A stretch of DNA of 64,000 nt from Solenopsis invicta (taxonomy: Eukaryota; Arthropoda; Insecta; Hymenoptera; Formicidae). Position numbers and translations under genes: made by a program. Every line of letters starts with the position of its first letter. Position 1 is the first letter of the stretch. The stretch lies in assembly GCF_016802725.1 (NCBI RefSeq), contig NC_052668.1, positions 18,085,001-18,149,000 of the forward strand, in the 5' to 3' direction. Positions 61,381-64,000 of this stretch are shown piece after piece. Below the pieces are notes generated by a model. That model did not search any database and was not told the DNA's origin. It saw nothing but the letters and a program-made list of their open reading frames with translations.

Positions 61381-63354
61381 GCGTGAATTATGCACGGTAC
61401 CGTTCGAGACCCTGACGAGCGGAATGTCGTGGGACGCGTTAAGATATGGGTATTTGTGCATTATACGTGTATTCCCGCGTGCACAATCTCGTGCCGGCGG
61501 CGGAACGCAAAATCTCTAGAAAAGGAAAAGGAGGAAGGACACGCGGCGACGATGACGACGATGACGTCCGGAGGAGGAGGAGAAGGAAGAAGAAGCCTCG
61601 CGGGGTCCCCAGTGATCGTAATACCAGGGCCCCACCGGCGCGCGAACTCGATCGATCCAAGGACGCATGCGCGATCGATTTCGATCACGGCTCGCGATGT
61701 ACAGCGGAGCGCATCAGTGCTCTACTCCGTAACTCCCTCCTTTCGCCTCTTCGAGGACACGTGCACATTGACGAGACATTCTTCGAAGTTTTCGAAAATG
61801 TCTGATAATAAAACCGAAAAAATTTTATAGATAAGCAAATGTCAAAAAGCAATTCTTCTGCAGCAATTTAATATGAGAATCTAATGAATAACAGATGCAA
61901 ACGTAGATAAGATTTTGTTTTTTTCTGAATTGGTGGGTAAGAGAGGAAAAGAGAAGGAGGGAATCGTAGACGCGTCGTTAAAGCATCACACCGTACATAG
62001 CGGCGCGTCGCGATGAGGTGCGGTGAAGCGCACGGTAACGCCAGGTGGGTGGTTGATGAACGGTAGGAGGGAGAACGCAAGTGCAAGAGGAGGGGAAACG
62101 TCTCTCACCTGTGCGCATTTCGTTGGCCTACTCTCGCCACGACGGCCGGATGCTACGCGGCGATCGTCCGGCGATCGTGTCGCGCATAGTTGCTCGTCCG
62201 TCGTCAGTTAAATCACTATTCTCGATCGTCGCCGTCGTCGTTGTTGTCGTCTTTACTCTCATTAGTGCTCGTGATTTCGTCGCACGCGGTCGGCTCGGGC
62301 TGTCTGTTCGCGACGCGGAGAGAATCTAGGAAACATCGTCCCGTCAATCGTCGCGATGGTGACCGCGACGTCGTCGTCGTCGTCGTCGTCGAGTGCGTGT
62401 TGACAAGCGCTTGCTAGCTGTCACATCGTCGCCGCACGCTCTTTGCCGCAAATGCATTCTCGCGCAAATGCTCTCTCGCACCCAACGGCTCGCCGTGCAA
62501 TAGTCTTCTCTAACTGCAGCGCGTAGTTCCGCTTCGCGGCGACCGGCGTCTGGCTCTGGTTAACGTGCCGGCGTGAACGAGCTACAGTTAGCGCGGTGTT
62601 TCACTTCGCCGGGGCTTACCGGCGAGGCACCATTTAAGAAGCCAGCGCAGCTGCGGATAGATTTTCACGACAGTCGAATGGCCCGGATGGATAGATCCAG
62701 ATGTTCTGGCTGACTTAATGGAGAGTACAGCGTTGAAAACACGTCAATTGTAGCTCGGATCTTTCGGTACCGTTCAGACAGATGACTGTATCGATCTTTC
62801 CTCAGTCTCAAAACGAAACGTCAAAATGAATCAATTTTCATTCCTGTCGCGCGCTCAATTTACTGTTCAATTTTCATCTCATGTCAACACTTGAATCTCG
62901 AACGTTGAACCTCGTGGTTACATTGAACAAACAAATTCTAAATCACGTGAATTGTACTTGGAATTAAATACACGATGAAAATATACGAGTTCATGATTTC
63001 GTTATTATCATACTAAACATTGTCACGCGTGATGTTTACATTGAACGCAAGTTCTCGCGCTGGGCAAATACGAGCAAGTCAGGCGGTTTCATTTGATTAA
63101 GCGTGCGCAGCGAACGCGGATTGAATACGCGAAACGCGGCAAGCCGTTGTGGTATTTTCGAGAAGAATACGAGCAGAGCGAGCTGTTTGTTGTGCGGCGA
63201 CGCAGTGTATGTGAGCGTGTGTGCCACGTATGTAAATGAACAAACGTTGCAGCACGCGGACGAGTCGCGGTTTGAACGTTCGATCGGAGAGTGACCTCCG
63301 CGGGCAACGAGCGGAAAGGAGGAACAGGCGATACGCGCCTCGTGTTCCAGAAAA
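61381..63354 (+). promoter_or_regulatory. large CpG-rich block, candidate promoter region of CH1-less shot isoforms
   Basis: About 2 kb of GC-rich sequence interrupted by AT-rich 61800-61930 and 62740-63030. It includes a GTC repeat at 62371-62390 and GATGAC repeats near 61550. It contains one ATG frame with protein-like composition (61552) and ends at another (63355). Sitting after CH1 and before CH2, it is where a promoter for isoforms lacking CH1 would be expected. Confidence 0.4.
61552..61728 (+). other. candidate alternative first coding exon of shot (frame 1)
   Basis: From the ATG at 61552 the frame reads MTTMTSGGGGEGRRSLAGSP, then Ser/Arg-rich sequence with RRANS and RSASV, potential kinase sites. 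A possible donor tcc|gtaact at 61729 ends it in phase 0, the phase needed to join the exon that normally follows CH1. Upstream the same frame is open to an ATG at 61390. Composition is protein-like, but GC-rich DNA gives long chance frames and the donor is only fair. Without the donor the frame stops after 61827. Confidence 0.3.
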
Positions 63355-63537
63355 ATGTCGCTCTATCGGTTCAGCAAGGGGGGCAGGCTGTTCGTGCAAG
63401 GCACGAGGGAAGACGACGATCGTGATGGCGTTTCACCTAGCCCAACGGGATCGCGGTCTGCCGACGATCTGCAAGCTGTATACACGAAACGCCGATTGTC
63501 GACCGAGGTCTTAGGTAGTAAATCGAAATCGAGGAGA
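63355..63537 (+). other. candidate alternative first coding exon of shot (frame 2)
   Basis: ATG in very good insect context (agaaaaATGtcg) opens a 61-codon frame starting MSLYRFSKGGRLFVQG and rich in Ser, Arg and Asp. Possible donors are gag|gtctta at 63508 (phase 0, 51 codons) and ttag|gtagta at 63515 (phase 1); neither is strong. It lies at the downstream edge of a CpG-rich block on the shot strand, between the CH1 exons and the missing CH2 exons, as expected for the first exon of a CH1-lacking isoform. It might also be a short stand-alone frame. I do not recognise the peptide. Confidence 0.38.
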
Positions 63538-64000
63538 TAGCGGGGAAAGGATTCGCACTGACGATCGCGCCGTGATCCGTGAACGCCCGGGGTCGTCAGG
63601 AGAGAGAGAGTGGTCCGCTTTGACGGTTCCACGAGGTAGAGAAGTTGACACGTTGACTGCCGGGGAATTTTGCGATGATTTTGCGAGTACTAATTACTAA
63701 TTAGCTGGAAACTTATCTCTTCGGGGGAGATCGCGATCTTCAGTTTAATTGGTCTTTACGAAGACAATGAGAAATTGCGAAACGCGTCTCCCACGTCTTC
63801 ACGTAACACTTGCCTCGGAGATAAGAAAATATTCAAACAGTCTTACGTAATAGATATAACCCATGACCTAAGAAATTTACACAAATTGTAATTACGCGCT
63901 GCCGATTTTGAGTTGCATTGGTGCGCCGGTGTTGCTGGCATCAATAGCCAACGGTTTCCCTCCGAGTGTTTCTCCGGCGCTGGTTGTCCTTTCTCAGCGA
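63538..64000. other. right-hand edge, presumably shot intron
   Basis: Moderately GC-rich at first, then mixed. No exon with both splice signals was found, and CH2-coding sequence is not reached. Confidence 0.45.

Noticed and set aside
1..64000. CRISPR arrays, bacterial operons, rRNA, retroelement pol or viral genes
   Set aside because: No regularly spaced repeats, no such coding regions; the sequence is ordinary insect nuclear DNA.

Overview
The window is eukaryotic nuclear DNA: short phase-consistent exons with GT-AG introns, very long introns, AT-rich sequence alternating with CpG-rich blocks, GA/CT microsatellites and short terminal-inverted-repeat elements. The best-matching protein families (a CUB plus trypsin-domain venom-serine-protease-34-like gene and the insect spectraplakin short stop) point to a hymenopteran insect, probably an ant. 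This is inferred from recognition alone; no search was run.

Layout. (1) 899-3257, minus strand: a complete eight-exon CUB-serine protease of about 393 residues with signal peptide, activation site and intact catalytic triad, but Phe in place of the usual Gly just before the Asp-Ser-Gly-Gly motif. (2) 4837-7196, plus strand: a six-exon coiled-coil gene resembling the centriolar protein Cep89. Exon 4 carries a perfect 13-bp tandem duplication that breaks the reading frame; splice phases show the frame is intact without one copy. (3) From about 15.9 kb, and perhaps from a CpG-rich leader near 11 kb, to beyond the right edge, plus strand: the 5' half of short stop (shot). Two alternative coding first exons (15943-16045 and 36145-36328) both end in phase 1 and fit the common exon 41942-42003. 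The CH1 domain is completed by exons 50957-51046 and 51565-51735. Two in-frame microexons (18 nt at 47845, 15 nt at 56651) can add six residues inside CH1 and five residues after it. The CH2 domain, spectrin repeats and tail must lie past 64000.

The shot introns are full of small non-autonomous DNA elements (at least three families with two or more copies here) and CpG-rich blocks often paired with GA/CT tracts, several of which look like alternative promoters. Two ATG-initiated open reading frames in the last 3 kb (61552 and 63355) are candidates for first exons of CH1-lacking isoforms.

How the genes relate: the protease and the Cep89-like gene are divergently transcribed from a 1.6-kb interval that contains a strong imperfect hairpin. 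Neither has an evident functional link to shot. I found no tRNA, rRNA, CRISPR array, retroelement coding region or viral gene. Nothing here amounts to a wholly new system. The items most worth a second look are the Cep89 frameshift, the two shot microexons, the candidate CH1-less first exons, and the two hairpins at 4515-4625 and 42819-42898.
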